A DNA stretch of 32,659 nt from an uncultured Pigmentiphaga sp. (GCA_937891425.1 CALAGD010000042.1:1-32659); one strand, 5' to 3'. Positions 7,608 through 15,962 are shown, counted from the stretch's first letter. The notes: generated by a model from the sequence alone, not told the origin. Made by a program: numbers and translations.

Positions 7608-8336
7608 ATGGAGCCAACGCACGTAGCAGTGGTGACCGGGGGCAGCGCGGGGATTGGCGCCGAAATCTGCCGGCAGCTGCTGGAGGCCGGATACGAGGTA
7701 GTATCCATGGCGCGGCGTGAGCCGGCCTGGCAGCACCCAAGACTGCATTCGGTGCAGGTCGATCTGTTCGACGCTCAGGCTACGCAGCAGGCCGCCGCCG
7801 AGGTGGCGGGGAAATTCGACGTTTCGCATTTCATTCACAATGCGGGCGTCATTTGGCCCAATCTTTTGCCCGATGTGAAGCTCGAAGAGCTGCACGGGTT
7901 GACCCAGCTGCACCTCGGAGCGGCCATTACCATCACCCAGGCGGTATTGCCCGCCATGCAGGCGCGCCGGTTCGGACGCATCGTGCTGCTTTCGTCGCGA
8001 GGGGCGCTCGGGCTGCAGACCCGCACCGCGTACGCGGCGACCAAGGCCGGCATGGTGGGGATGGCCCGTACCTGGGCCCTTGAGCTTGCACCCCAGGGCA
8101 TCACGGTGAACGTGGTGGCGCCCGGACCCATCAAGACCGACATGTTCCACGAAGTGATCCCGGCGGGCAGCGAGCGCGAGCGCCAGGTGGCGGAGGGTAT
8201 CCCGGTCGGGCGGGTCGGGTTGCCCGAAGACGTTGCCCGGGCAGTCATGTTCTTCTGTGATCCGGCCAGTTCCTTCGTTACCGGCCAGACGTTATACGTG
8301 TGCGGGGGCGCAAGCATCGGCAGTATCGTCATATGA
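7608..8336 (+). CDS. Short-chain dehydrogenase/reductase, catalytically complete
   Basis: This is a 242-residue classical SDR. It has the nucleotide-binding TGGSAGIG (about 10-17), NAG (78-80), a Ser near 130 and YAATK with Y142 and K146, so the catalytic set is intact, in contrast to the SDR half of the 5489 gene. The C-terminal PEDVARAVMFFCDPASSFVTGQ region is FabG-like. The ATG follows AAGGAGA, ten bases after the cyclase stop, in the same operon. It would oxidise or reduce an alcohol/ketone with NAD(P). Options include dehydrogenation of a cis-dihydrodiol or of a hydroxyacyl-CoA intermediate. It may also form a heteromer with the degenerate SDR domain upstream. The substrate is not assignable. 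Confidence 0.92.
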   Translation: MEPTHVAVVTGGSAGIGAEICRQLLEAGYEVVSMARREPAWQHPRLHSVQVDLFDAQATQQAAAEVAGKFDVSHFIHNAGVIWPNLLPDVKLEELHGLTQLHLGAAITITQAVLPAMQARRFGRIVLLSSRGALGLQTRTAYAATKAGMVGMARTWALELAPQGITVNVVAPGPIKTDMFHEVIPAGSERERQVAEGIPVGRVGLPEDVARAVMFFCDPASSFVTGQTLYVCGGASIGSIVI

Positions 8337-8349
8337 TGCAGGTGCACCG

Positions 8350-8371
8350 ATCACGTCTGGTTGGACGTGAT
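8350..8371 (+). promoter_or_regulatory. Perfect 8-bp hairpin between SDR and binding-protein genes
   Basis: ATCACGTC (8350-8357) pairs exactly with GACGTGAT (8364-8371) around a TGGTTG loop. No T-run follows, so it is not a classic intrinsic terminator. It could be an mRNA processing or stabilising hairpin at the enzyme/transport boundary, or a DNA operator. The motif CTGGTT recurs at 8357, 8373 and 8391 in the same short spacer. Confidence 0.4.
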
Positions 8372-8424
8372 GCTGGTTTAGCGGTACGTTCTGGTTGTTT
8401 GGGTTAACACCAAGGAGGCACGTA

Positions 8425-9576
8425 ATGTTGTCCAGGAAATTCACTCTCGCGGCATGTGCACTTGCCATGGCCGTATCGGCCGCGCCGGTCATGGCGCAAG
8501 TCAAGGTCGGTGTCGTCAGCTCTTCCACCGGGCCCACGGCGCTGGTGGGAATTCCGCAGAAGAACACCGTTGCTTTGTTGCCCACAAAGGTGGGTGATCT
8601 CACGGTGGAATACATCCCGCTGGACGATGCCAGCAATTCCACTGCCACGGTTACGGCGTTCAAGAAGCTGATCAGTGAAGAAAAGGTCGATGCCATCATT
8701 GGCCCGTCCGGCTCGCCCAACGCCATGGGGGTGATCCAGTTTGTGGCCGAGGCCGAGGTGCCCATGCTGGCGCCGGTGGGCACGGCGGCGGTCGTGCTGC
8801 CCATGACCGACCAGAAAAAATGGGTATTCAAGACGACCCAGAACGACGAGATCATCGCCGAGGCGCTCATCGACCACATGGTCAAGAACGGGGTCAAGCG
8901 GCTCGGCTTCATCGGCCTGAACGACCCCTACGGCGAGAACTGGTTGCGCGTGGTCTCCGAAATGGCCAAGGCCAAGGGCATCGAGCTGGTGGCGGTGGAG
9001 CGCTTCCAGCGGGGTGACAGCTCGGTTACCGGCCAGAGCCTGAAGGTCATCGCCGCCCGTCCGGATGCCGTGCTGGTCGCCGCGGCCGGTGGTCCTGCCG
9101 TGCTGCCGCACACCACCCTGGTCGACCAGGGCTACAAGGGCACCATCTACCAGACGCACGGTGCCGCGTTGCCCGACTTTCTCAAGCTGGGCGGCAAGAA
9201 GGTCGAGGGTACGGTGCTCGCGGCCAGCCTGATGCTGGTGCTTGATGAAGTGTCCGACGATCACCCGTCAAAGAAGGTGGCCAAGGAGTACATCGACCGC
9301 TACAAGGCAATGTACGGTGAAATTCCGGCGACGTTTGGCGCGAACGTATACGATGCTGGCATCCTGCTCGAGAAGGCCATCCCCATCGCGGCCAAGGCGG
9401 GCAAGCCCGGTACGCGCGAGTTCCGCGTCGCCCTGCGTGACGCGCTCGAGAACACCAGGGAAGTGGTGGCCACCCAGGGGGTCTACAACATGACGCCCGA
9501 GGATCACAGCGGCTTCGACAAGCGCGGGCGCGAGCTCATCACCGTGAAGGACGGTCAGTGGAGGCTGCTGAAGTAA
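8425..9576 (+). CDS. Periplasmic Leu/Ile/Val-type substrate-binding protein of ABC importer
   Basis: This is a 383-residue type I periplasmic binding protein (Peripla_BP_6). The ATG at 8425 is preceded by AAGGAGG and opens a Sec signal peptide MLSRKFTLAACALAMAVSAA, with cleavage likely after APVMA (mature protein begins QVKVG). An upstream in-frame ATG lacks a ribosome site and would spoil the signal peptide. The mature part follows the family pattern: VGVVSSSTGPTALVGIPQ near the N-terminus, DDASNSTATVTAFKKLI, then AIIGPSGSPNAMGVIQF. It should capture an aromatic or carboxylic substrate for the permease and ATPase genes that follow. Such Liv-like systems in aromatic operons commonly import the pathway substrate rather than amino acids. 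Confidence 0.93.
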   Translation: MLSRKFTLAACALAMAVSAAPVMAQVKVGVVSSSTGPTALVGIPQKNTVALLPTKVGDLTVEYIPLDDASNSTATVTAFKKLISEEKVDAIIGPSGSPNAMGVIQFVAEAEVPMLAPVGTAAVVLPMTDQKKWVFKTTQNDEIIAEALIDHMVKNGVKRLGFIGLNDPYGENWLRVVSEMAKAKGIELVAVERFQRGDSSVTGQSLKVIAARPDAVLVAAAGGPAVLPHTTLVDQGYKGTIYQTHGAALPDFLKLGGKKVEGTVLAASLMLVLDEVSDDHPSKKVAKEYIDRYKAMYGEIPATFGANVYDAGILLEKAIPIAAKAGKPGTREFRVALRDALENTREVVATQGVYNMTPEDHSGFDKRGRELITVKDGQWRLLK

Positions 9577-9623
9577 GCGCTCACGGCTGATTCAGGGCGC
9601 AGTTCCGCGGGTTGGGAACGCGG

Positions 9624-9658
9624 GCGCGCCCCATGGTTGCATGGGGCGCGCATTTTTT
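9624..9658 (+). terminator. Intrinsic terminator/attenuator between binding protein and permease genes
   Basis: A perfect 12-bp stem GCGCGCCCCATG (9624-9635) / CATGGGGCGCGC (9640-9651) encloses a GTTG loop and is followed by A and six T (9653-9658). This is the strongest terminator-like structure I found in the window. Because the importer genes continue immediately, it probably acts as a partial terminator that makes binding-protein mRNA more abundant than permease mRNA, or protects its 3' end. It also argues against the ATG at 9641, inside the stem, as the permease start. Confidence 0.85.
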
Positions 9659-9706
9659 GTGGTTATTTGGCCCTTCGTTTTCTGGCCCTTTCAGGACCAT
9701 TCATTC

Positions 9707-10750
9707 ATGAATGCCCAGATTCTCTTGCTCCTGGGGCAGGATGGCATCACGAACGGCGCTGTGTATGCATTGCTGGCGCTGTCGATCGTGCTGGTATTCG
9801 CGGTGACCCGGGTGCTGTTCATCCCCCAGGGAGAGTTCGTAACCTTCGGCGCGCTGGCGATGGGTGCCATTCAGGCTGGCAAGCCGACCACCCTGATCTG
9901 GCTGGTGGTGGCCATGGCCGTTGCCGAGGCCGTTCTCGATGCCGTCGCGTTCGTGCGCAAGCGGCCGTCCCGCCAGGTATTGTGTCGCGCTGCGCTGAAG
10001 CTGGTGTGTCCGCTGGTGGTGGCCGTTCTGCTGTATACGCTGCCGTTGGCCGAGTTGCCCATGGTGGTACAGGCGCTGCTTACGATCGCCTTGATCGTCC
10101 CCATGGGGCCGCAGATCTATCGGCTGTTCTATCAGCCCATTGCTTCGGCATCGACCCTGGTGCTGCTGATCATTTCGCTGGCGGTGCATCTGGCGCTGGT
10201 CGGGCTGGGCCTGCTCATATTTGGTCCGCAGGGCGTACGCAACCCGCCGTTTACCGACGCAGTATTCCAGATCGGCCCCATGATGCTGAACAGCCAGACC
10301 ATCTGGGTGCTGGTGGTTTCGATCATTCTCATCGTTTTCCTGTTCATCTTCTTCGAGCGCACGCTGTACGGCAAGGCCCTGCGCGCGGTGGCGTTCAATC
10401 GCGTGGGTGCGCGCCTGATGGGTATCCGCCCCGCGTACGCCGGCAAGCTCACGTTCTTCCTGGCCGCGCTCATCGGCACCGTGTCGGGCATCCTGATTTC
10501 CCCGATCACCACGCTGTATTACGACTCGGGATTCGTCATCAGCCTGAAAGGGTTTGTCGGTTCCATCATCGGAGGGCTTGCCAGCTACCCCGTGGCCGCG
10601 GCCGGCGCGCTGCTGGTCGGACTGCTTGAATCGTTCTCGTCGTTCTGGGCCAGCACGTACAAGGAGATCATCGTATTCACGCTGATTATTCCTTTCCTTT
10701 TGTGGCGGTCGCTGACCAGCCACCACATCGAGGAGGAGGACGAGGAATGA
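9707..10750 (+). CDS. LivH-type ABC importer permease
   Basis: This is a 347-residue hydrophobic protein with the LivH order: LLLGQDGITNGAVYALLALS at the N-terminus, the 'FIPQGEFVTFGAL' segment, the 'RAVAFNRVGARLMGI' cytoplasmic loop (coupling region) and a C-terminal GSIIGGLASYPVAAAGALLV helix. I chose ATG 9707, because the earlier ATG at 9641 is inside the terminator hairpin; only a weak AGGA precedes 9707. The middle part (about residues 80-150) is longer than in E. coli LivH. The stop overlaps the next start (ATGA), so translation with the LivM-LivG fusion is coupled. It forms one half of the membrane channel. Confidence 0.92.
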   Translation: MNAQILLLLGQDGITNGAVYALLALSIVLVFAVTRVLFIPQGEFVTFGALAMGAIQAGKPTTLIWLVVAMAVAEAVLDAVAFVRKRPSRQVLCRAALKLVCPLVVAVLLYTLPLAELPMVVQALLTIALIVPMGPQIYRLFYQPIASASTLVLLIISLAVHLALVGLGLLIFGPQGVRNPPFTDAVFQIGPMMLNSQTIWVLVVSIILIVFLFIFFERTLYGKALRAVAFNRVGARLMGIRPAYAGKLTFFLAALIGTVSGILISPITTLYYDSGFVISLKGFVGSIIGGLASYPVAAAGALLVGLLESFSSFWASTYKEIIVFTLIIPFLLWRSLTSHHIEEEDEE

Positions 10751-12561
10751 AACTGCGTGCATCGAATGCGAGCTCGCGCGTACTGCTTGCAGTGTTCATC
10801 GCATTCCTGCTGGTGGGGCCGCTGTTCCTTTCGCCCTTCTACATTACGCTGCTCAATTACATCGGCCTATATGCGATGGTGGCGCTTGGCCTGGTGCTGC
10901 TGACCGGCGTGGCCGGCCTCACCAGTTTCGGCCAGGCGGCATTCGTGGGGCTGGGCGCCTATACCACTGCCATGCTCACATCGCCTCAGACGCTGCCCCA
11001 GTGGATCTCCTGGGCCCAGGGGTCGCCCTGGCTTTCGCTGGTCATCGGTCTCATCATCACGCTGGCGGTGGCGCTTGTCCTGGGCGGGCTGACGCTGCGT
11101 CTGTCGGGCCATTATCTGCCGCTCGGAACCATTGCCTGGGGGCTGAGCATTTATTACGTGTTCGGCAGCGTCGAGGGCCTGGGGGGGCACACCGGCATTA
11201 CCGATATTCCTTCGATCTCCATCTTCGGCTATCGCCTGCACGAAGGAGGACAGATCTTCTACCTGATCTGGGCCGTGCTGCTGCTGGCCATGCTCGGCAT
11301 CCGCAACCTGCTCGACTCGCGCGAGGGGCGCGCGATCCGTACGCTGCGTGGTGGCATGCTGATGGCCGAGGCCATGGGCATCAATACCGCGCGGTCGCGC
11401 ATGGTCGCCTTCGTCATCGCAGCGCTGCTGGCCTGCGTTTCGGGGTGGCTGTATGCGCACATGCAGCGCTTCGTCAACCCCAACCCCTTCGGCCTGAACA
11501 TGGGCATCGAGTACCTGTTCATGACCGTGGTGGGCGGGGCAAGCTACCTGTGGGGTGCGGTTGCGGGTGCGGCGGTATTCACCGTGCTTGGTGAGTGGCT
11601 GCAGGACATTCTTCCCCACCTGCTCGGGCAGTCAGGCAACTTCGAGATCGTCGTATTCGGCGTCCTCATGATCCTGGTCCTGCACCGCGCCCGGGGTGGC
11701 CTATGGCCGGTCCTGCGCCGCCTGTTTCCCGCGTCACGGCGGCATCACGAGATCGACCTTTCCGCGGAGCCTCTGCCGCGCCGCCCCATGCCGCCGCGCG
11801 GCGAGGTCATCCTGAGGGCTGAAGGCGTCACCCGGCGTTTTGGCGGGCTTGTCGCCAACAATGCCATGAGCCTCGAGGTGCGGGCGGGTGAAATCCTGGC
11901 GCTGATTGGTCCGAACGGAGCGGGCAAGTCCACCATGTTCAACCAGTTGTCCGGGGTCGATACGCCCACGGCGGGCAAGATTACCTTCCTCGGGCACTCC
12001 ATCGCCGGGCGTCCGGCGCGTGAGGTGGCCAGACTGGGCATGAGCCGGACATTCCAGCACGTACGGTTGTTGCCGCGCATGTCCGTGCTCGAGAACGTGG
12101 CAATCGGTGCCCATTTGCGTGGCGAGCGAGGCATTCTTGCTGCAGCGGCCCGACTCGACCGCACCGAAGAGGCCCGTCTGCTGGCCGAGGCGGCACGACA
12201 GGTCGAGCGCGTGGGGCTGAAGCAATACATGCACGATGAGGCTGGTTCACTGGCGCTGGGCCAGCAGCGTCTGCTCGAAATCGCGCGCGCCCTGGCGTCC
12301 GATCCTTGCCTGCTCCTGCTCGACGAGCCAGCGGCTGGCCTGCGCTATCACGAGAAGCAGGCATTGGCACAATTGCTGGATCGGCTGCGCGCAGAAGGCA
12401 TGGGGATCCTGCTGGTCGAGCACGACATGGAGTTCGTCATGGGACTGGTTGACCGTGTCGTGGTCATGGACTTCGGCGAGAAGATCGCCGAAGGCCTGCC
12501 GGAAGAAATCCAGCACAATCCCGCCGTGCTTGAGGCCTATCTCGGGGGAGTCGACGAATGA
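10747..12561 (+). CDS. LivM permease fused to LivG ATPase
   Basis: This is a 604-residue fusion. Residues about 1-330 are a LivM permease (GLYAMVALGLVLLTGVAGLTSFGQAAFVGLGAY; SREGRAIRTLRGGMLMAEAMGIN coupling loop). Residues about 350-604 are a LivG ATPase with Walker A GPNGAGKST, a variant signature LALGQQRLLEIARAL in place of LSGGQ, Walker B LLLLDEPAAGL and the switch LLVEHDME. The start ATG is inside the ATGA overlap with LivH; the upstream frame is a shadow. A few arginine/proline-rich residues around 335-350 link the halves. Fused LivM-LivG genes occur in several Burkholderiales. It provides the second channel half and one of the two ATPase subunits. Confidence 0.93.
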   Translation: MKLRASNASSRVLLAVFIAFLLVGPLFLSPFYITLLNYIGLYAMVALGLVLLTGVAGLTSFGQAAFVGLGAYTTAMLTSPQTLPQWISWAQGSPWLSLVIGLIITLAVALVLGGLTLRLSGHYLPLGTIAWGLSIYYVFGSVEGLGGHTGITDIPSISIFGYRLHEGGQIFYLIWAVLLLAMLGIRNLLDSREGRAIRTLRGGMLMAEAMGINTARSRMVAFVIAALLACVSGWLYAHMQRFVNPNPFGLNMGIEYLFMTVVGGASYLWGAVAGAAVFTVLGEWLQDILPHLLGQSGNFEIVVFGVLMILVLHRARGGLWPVLRRLFPASRRHHEIDLSAEPLPRRPMPPRGEVILRAEGVTRRFGGLVANNAMSLEVRAGEILALIGPNGAGKSTMFNQLSGVDTPTAGKITFLGHSIAGRPAREVARLGMSRTFQHVRLLPRMSVLENVAIGAHLRGERGILAAAARLDRTEEARLLAEAARQVERVGLKQYMHDEAGSLALGQQRLLEIARALASDPCLLLLDEPAAGLRYHEKQALAQLLDRLRAEGMGILLVEHDMEFVMGLVDRVVVMDFGEKIAEGLPEEIQHNPAVLEAYLGGVDE

Positions 12562-13304
12562 GTGGCAACCTGCTTGAAGTGCGCAACCTGACCGTAGCAT
12601 ATGGCCGGGTGACGGCGTTGTTTGGCGTCAACCTCGACGTGCCGGAAGGCAACATCGTCACCGTGATCGGCCCCAACGGCGCAGGCAAGACCACCATGCT
12701 GTCGGCCATCATGGGTTTGCTGCCCTGGCAGGGCGGCATCACGTTCGATGGTGCCGCGCAGGATGGCAGCGAGGTCGAGGACCTGGTCGCGCGTGGCATG
12801 ACGCTGGTGCCGGAAAGCCGTGCCCTGTTCGCCGAAATGACGGTGGAAGACAATCTGCAGCTGGGCGCGTTCTACCGTTACAGCACGGGCAAGCACGACT
12901 GGAAGCAAACCCTCGAGGAGGTGTACGGCATCTTCCCGCGCCTGCGCGAGCGGCGCAAGCAGCACGCCGGCACGTTGTCGGGGGGTGAGCGCCAGATGTT
13001 GGCCGTGGGACGTGCGCTCATGGCGCGGCCGCGGCTGCTCATGCTCGATGAGCCCAGTCTGGGGCTCGCGCCGCGCATCGTACGTGAGATCTTTCGCATC
13101 ATCGGCGAGCTGCGCAGCCGCGGGGTTTCCATCTTGCTGGTCGAACAGAATGCCCGGGCAGCCCTCCAGATCGCTGATTACGCCTATGTGCTGGAAACGG
13201 GCAACATCACCCTGCACGGTCCCGCACACGAGGTTGCGCAGGATCCGCGCGTGGTTGAGGTCTACCTGGGGCTGGGCGGAAGCAAGACGGGACATGCGGG
13301 CTGA
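12558..13304 (+). CDS. LivF-type ABC importer ATPase
   Basis: This is a 248-residue ATPase starting in an ATGA overlap with the LivM-LivG gene. Walker A is GPNGAGKTT, the signature LSGGERQML and Walker B LLMLDEPSLGL, followed by the LivF-typical 'GLAPRIVREIF' and 'ILLVEQNARAAL' segments. It pairs with the LivG domain to power import. It is the last recognisable gene of the catabolic/transport operon. The following 250 bases (13305-13557) hold no gene and no clear T-tailed terminator. Confidence 0.95.
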   Translation: MSGNLLEVRNLTVAYGRVTALFGVNLDVPEGNIVTVIGPNGAGKTTMLSAIMGLLPWQGGITFDGAAQDGSEVEDLVARGMTLVPESRALFAEMTVEDNLQLGAFYRYSTGKHDWKQTLEEVYGIFPRLRERRKQHAGTLSGGERQMLAVGRALMARPRLLMLDEPSLGLAPRIVREIFRIIGELRSRGVSILLVEQNARAALQIADYAYVLETGNITLHGPAHEVAQDPRVVEVYLGLGGSKTGHAG

Positions 13305-13557
13305 CATGCTCACCGGAAATCGTCCGCCTGCCTGAGAATGTTGATGCATTTTCATGTGTGAGGGGATTCCCGGCGAAGCCCCAGGTGACTATGTGACTCT
13401 CCCGGTGCTGCTGGGCAGGAGGTGAAGCCTGCCATCGACTGTCATGTGCTGCATCCGGCGGGCGATGCGCGACGGCATGTGACGGAAGGATGGCTCAGGC
13501 AGTATCATGAACAGGAGATGGCATCGTACCGATGACGGTTACCTCCTGGAGGCCTGC

Positions 13558-14298
13558 ATGCTCAAGAGTTCTGTCCTGCGCCTGACCCTAGCCGCCGTGT
13601 GCGCGGTGGCGCTTGCTCCCCTGCACATGGCGACGGCTGATGAAAACCGCGCGCGCGACCGGCGCGAATCCTCCTACCCCCGCATGTCGCTGCAGGCGCA
13701 GGCCGTGTCCGAGGTGGCGGAAGATACGGTTGAAATCGTCCTGGCCGCCGAGATCGAGGGCGCGGACCAGTCCGAAGTGAATCGGCGGCTTGCCGAAAGG
13801 CTGAACCCGGGTATGGAAGATGCACGCAAGGCAAGCGGAGTGACCGTGCACAGCGGAGGCTTCCGTGTCTGGCCCAACACCGATCGTGACGGCAGGATCA
13901 CGGGCTGGCGAGGGCGCGCGGAACTCATCATCGAGTCTCAGGACATTGCGCGTGCCGTGGAGCTTGCCGCGCGGCTGGGCAATACGCTGTCGATTGCCAG
14001 CGTGAGTTTCTCGCTGTCGCCCAGGGCGCGTGCCGAAGAAGAGAAGCGTCTGCTCAAGCAGGCGGCCGATGCCTTTGCACAGCGCGCCGAAGATGCGGCG
14101 AAGGCTTTCGGGTTCAGCGGCTACCGCATCCTGAAACTCGACCTGGGTGGAAGCGGCGCCGTCCATACCCGACGTCCGGAAATGGCCATGTTGCGCGCCA
14201 GCTATGCGGATGCCATGCCGGCACCCCAGCTTGAACCCGGCCAGGCCACCGTTACCGTGGAAGTTCGCGGCGAGGTTGTCTTAGAGACCAGACGATGA
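13558..14298 (+). CDS. Secreted SIMPL-domain (DUF541) protein
   Basis: The protein has 246 residues. ATG 13558 is preferred: GGAGG lies about five bases upstream and a Sec signal peptide follows directly (MLKSSVLRLTLAAVCAVALA, likely cut after MATA). The in-frame ATG at 13507 would put 17 polar residues ahead of it. The mature protein has the SIMPL/DUF541 plan: an alternating strand 'MSLQAQAVSEVAEDTVEIVLAAEIEG', a central helix-rich part with VTVHSGGFRVWP, 'EEKRLLKQAADAFAQRAEDAAKAFG' and the closing VTVEVRGEVVLE strand. Family members are periplasmic and poorly understood, with some linked to oxidative stress or outer-membrane integrity. Its last 47 bases overlap the 3' end of lgt on the other strand. 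Confidence 0.85.
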   Translation: MLKSSVLRLTLAAVCAVALAPLHMATADENRARDRRESSYPRMSLQAQAVSEVAEDTVEIVLAAEIEGADQSEVNRRLAERLNPGMEDARKASGVTVHSGGFRVWPNTDRDGRITGWRGRAELIIESQDIARAVELAARLGNTLSIASVSFSLSPRARAEEEKRLLKQAADAFAQRAEDAAKAFGFSGYRILKLDLGGSGAVHTRRPEMAMLRASYADAMPAPQLEPGQATVTVEVRGEVVLETRR

Positions 14299-15049
14299 TC
14301 GCGGCGCCGGCGACGGCCATGGGCAGTGACAGCCATTGCCCCATGGAGAGCCCGCCGGCCAGCAGCCCCAGGAAACGGTCGGGTTCGCGCGTGTATTCTA
14401 CGGTGAAGCGCAGGATGCCGTAACCCACGAGAAAAACCCCGCTGACCAGCCCGCGCGGTCGTGGGGTGCGGGCAACCAGCCAGACGATCACGAACAGCAG
14501 CAGGCCTTCGAGCGCCAACTGGTACAACTGGGAAGGATGGCGCGCCAGCCCGTCGCCAGCTGCCGGAAACACCATGGCCCAGGGCACGTCGGTCGGCCGG
14601 CCCCAGAGCTCCCCATTGATGAAGTTCCCCATGCGTCCTGCCGCGAGACCCAGTGGCACCTGCGGCGCGACGAAGTCGGTGACTTCGAAGAAATTCATGC
14701 CGCGTCGGCGGGCAATCCAGATCAGCGTGAGCATGACGCCGATCAGCCCGCCGTGAAACGACATGCCCCCTTCCCACACCGCAAATATTTGCAGGGGATG
14801 TGCAAGATAATAGGCAGGTTTGTAGAACAGCACATAGCCGAGACGGCCTCCAACGACCACCCCCAGGATGCCGTAAAAGAGAATGTCTTCGTGGTCGCGA
14901 TGCGTGAGGCGGGTGACGCCGCGCGCGATCAGGCGGCGGCCCACCAGCCACGCCAGCGCGAACGCCAGCAGGTACATCAGGCCGTACCAATGGATGGCCA
15001 GCGGGCCTATCTGCACCGCAACGGGGTCGAACTGAGGGTGTGTCAACAC
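14252..15049 (-). CDS. lgt: Prolipoprotein diacylglyceryl transferase
   Basis: Lgt transfers diacylglyceryl from phosphatidylglycerol to the lipobox cysteine of prolipoproteins in the inner membrane, the first step of lipoprotein maturation. The 265-residue protein opens LTHPQFDPVAVQIGPLAIHWYGLMYL after a GTG at 15049. AGGAG is upstream, and codons further 5' do not look like family sequence. The essential HGG segment is present (GGMSFHGGLIGV) and the Lgt signature reads GRMGNFINGELWGRPT. Several hydrophobic helices are evident. The gene is convergent with the SIMPL gene and overlaps its end. TTG at 15046 is an alternative start that changes one residue. Confidence 0.96.
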   Translation of the reverse strand: MLTHPQFDPVAVQIGPLAIHWYGLMYLLAFALAWLVGRRLIARGVTRLTHRDHEDILFYGILGVVVGGRLGYVLFYKPAYYLAHPLQIFAVWEGGMSFHGGLIGVMLTLIWIARRRGMNFFEVTDFVAPQVPLGLAAGRMGNFINGELWGRPTDVPWAMVFPAAGDGLARHPSQLYQLALEGLLLFVIVWLVARTPRPRGLVSGVFLVGYGILRFTVEYTREPDRFLGLLAGGLSMGQWLSLPMAVAGAAIIVWSLRQPRRELPR

Positions 15050-15394
15050 GATGACGCCATCTCCTGAACGGGCCGCGACGGACCAGATTCCAAAATGACC
15101 GATAATAACCGCATAGGTTACGCAAGACGTGCCGGTTTTGCACGATGGCCATGGCATCACGCCTTGACATTCCCCGTCCCGAAGCTTCGATGCTGCCAGC
15201 GGCAGGGCAGGGTGCCGGGGAAAGTGTCGCAGCGCCAGGCCACAGGGTGAGAGGGTGGTGATAGACCAATGAACAGGCAAGGAGCGCATCCATCAAGTCA
15301 GCAGTACATGGCTTTGCGAGGGGCATCGGTCGCCCGATGGTCACGCCATGCTGATCCTGCGCGCCGGGAGCAGCCTGGGTGCGGAGTGGCTTCC
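15050..15394. other. Divergent intergenic region between lgt and cytochrome c gene
   Basis: About 345 bases separate the two starts. The cytochrome frame is open back to 15269, but its codons before about 15386 have many A/T third positions, unlike the rest of the gene, so I treat this part as untranslated leader. An A/T-rich patch near 15095-15115 may carry the lgt promoter (TATTAT on the reverse strand), without a well-spaced -35. I see no other structure. Confidence 0.45.
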
Positions 15395-15844
15395 GTGCTG
15401 GCGCTGTCGCTGTCGCCACCGTGGCGTGGGTGGCTGGCGTGGGCGAGTGTGTTGCTCGTGGCAGGTGCAGCCGCGCTGGGTGGCGTGGCATCTGCCAGCG
15501 CGGAACCTGCGCAGCCCGCGGCGGCAACAGCCGATGCTGCCGCGGCAGAACGGATGGCGCGGATCACCCTGGAGCAAGGGGCCGAAATTGCCCAGCGCCA
15601 CGCCTGCCTGGCGTGCCATCAGATCGACAGGAAGCGCGTAGGACCGCCGTTCCGCGAGATTGGAAGGCGCTACGGTACGGGCTCGGTGGATGCCGCCGTG
15701 GTTTATCTTGCTGACGCCATACGCAAGGGCGGCAAGGGCCGCTGGGGGGCCATTCCCATGCCGGCGCAGCCACGGGTTACCCATAACGAGGCAATCAAGC
15801 TTGCGCAATGGGTGCTGTTGCTGGGGCAGGACGATGTGCGCTGA
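15395..15844 (+). CDS. Mono-haem class I cytochrome c (c-551/c-552-like), periplasmic
   Basis: This is a small electron carrier with one haem-binding motif CLACH and a likely distal Met ligand in IPMPAQPRVTHNEA. The 'RKRVGPPFREIGRRYG' segment between them is typical of c-551-type proteins. The start is uncertain. GTG 15395 is preferred: GGAG lies eight bases upstream, a signal peptide of ordinary length follows (WLAWASVLLVAGAAALGG, cleavage after SASA), and upstream codons lack the local GC-rich third-position bias. ATG 15308 or 15269 would give a signal region of 60-77 residues. An alanine-rich linker of about 20 residues follows the signal peptide. Haem would be attached by the ResB/CcsB system encoded at the right end. 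Confidence 0.85.
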   Translation: MLALSLSPPWRGWLAWASVLLVAGAAALGGVASASAEPAQPAAATADAAAAERMARITLEQGAEIAQRHACLACHQIDRKRVGPPFREIGRRYGTGSVDAAVVYLADAIRKGGKGRWGAIPMPAQPRVTHNEAIKLAQWVLLLGQDDVR

Positions 15845-15962
15845 TGCCCGCGCGGGTGTCCGTGCAGGGCCGGCCGCGGCCTGAAAAGGTGCGCGGATCG
15901 ACCCGAGGGCAAGGTTTCGGGCGTCTGCCGCAACGCTCGTGGGTAACATCGGAGATGCAAAA

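Noticed and set aside
9641..9706. ATG at 9641 as LivH start
   Set aside because: It lies in the stem of the terminator hairpin; the LivH-like sequence begins at 9707.
13305..13557. Several CATGTG-like words and a small GGCAGG/CCTGCC stem after livF
   Set aside because: The copies are irregularly spaced with short matches and no T-run, so this is compatible with chance in this composition.
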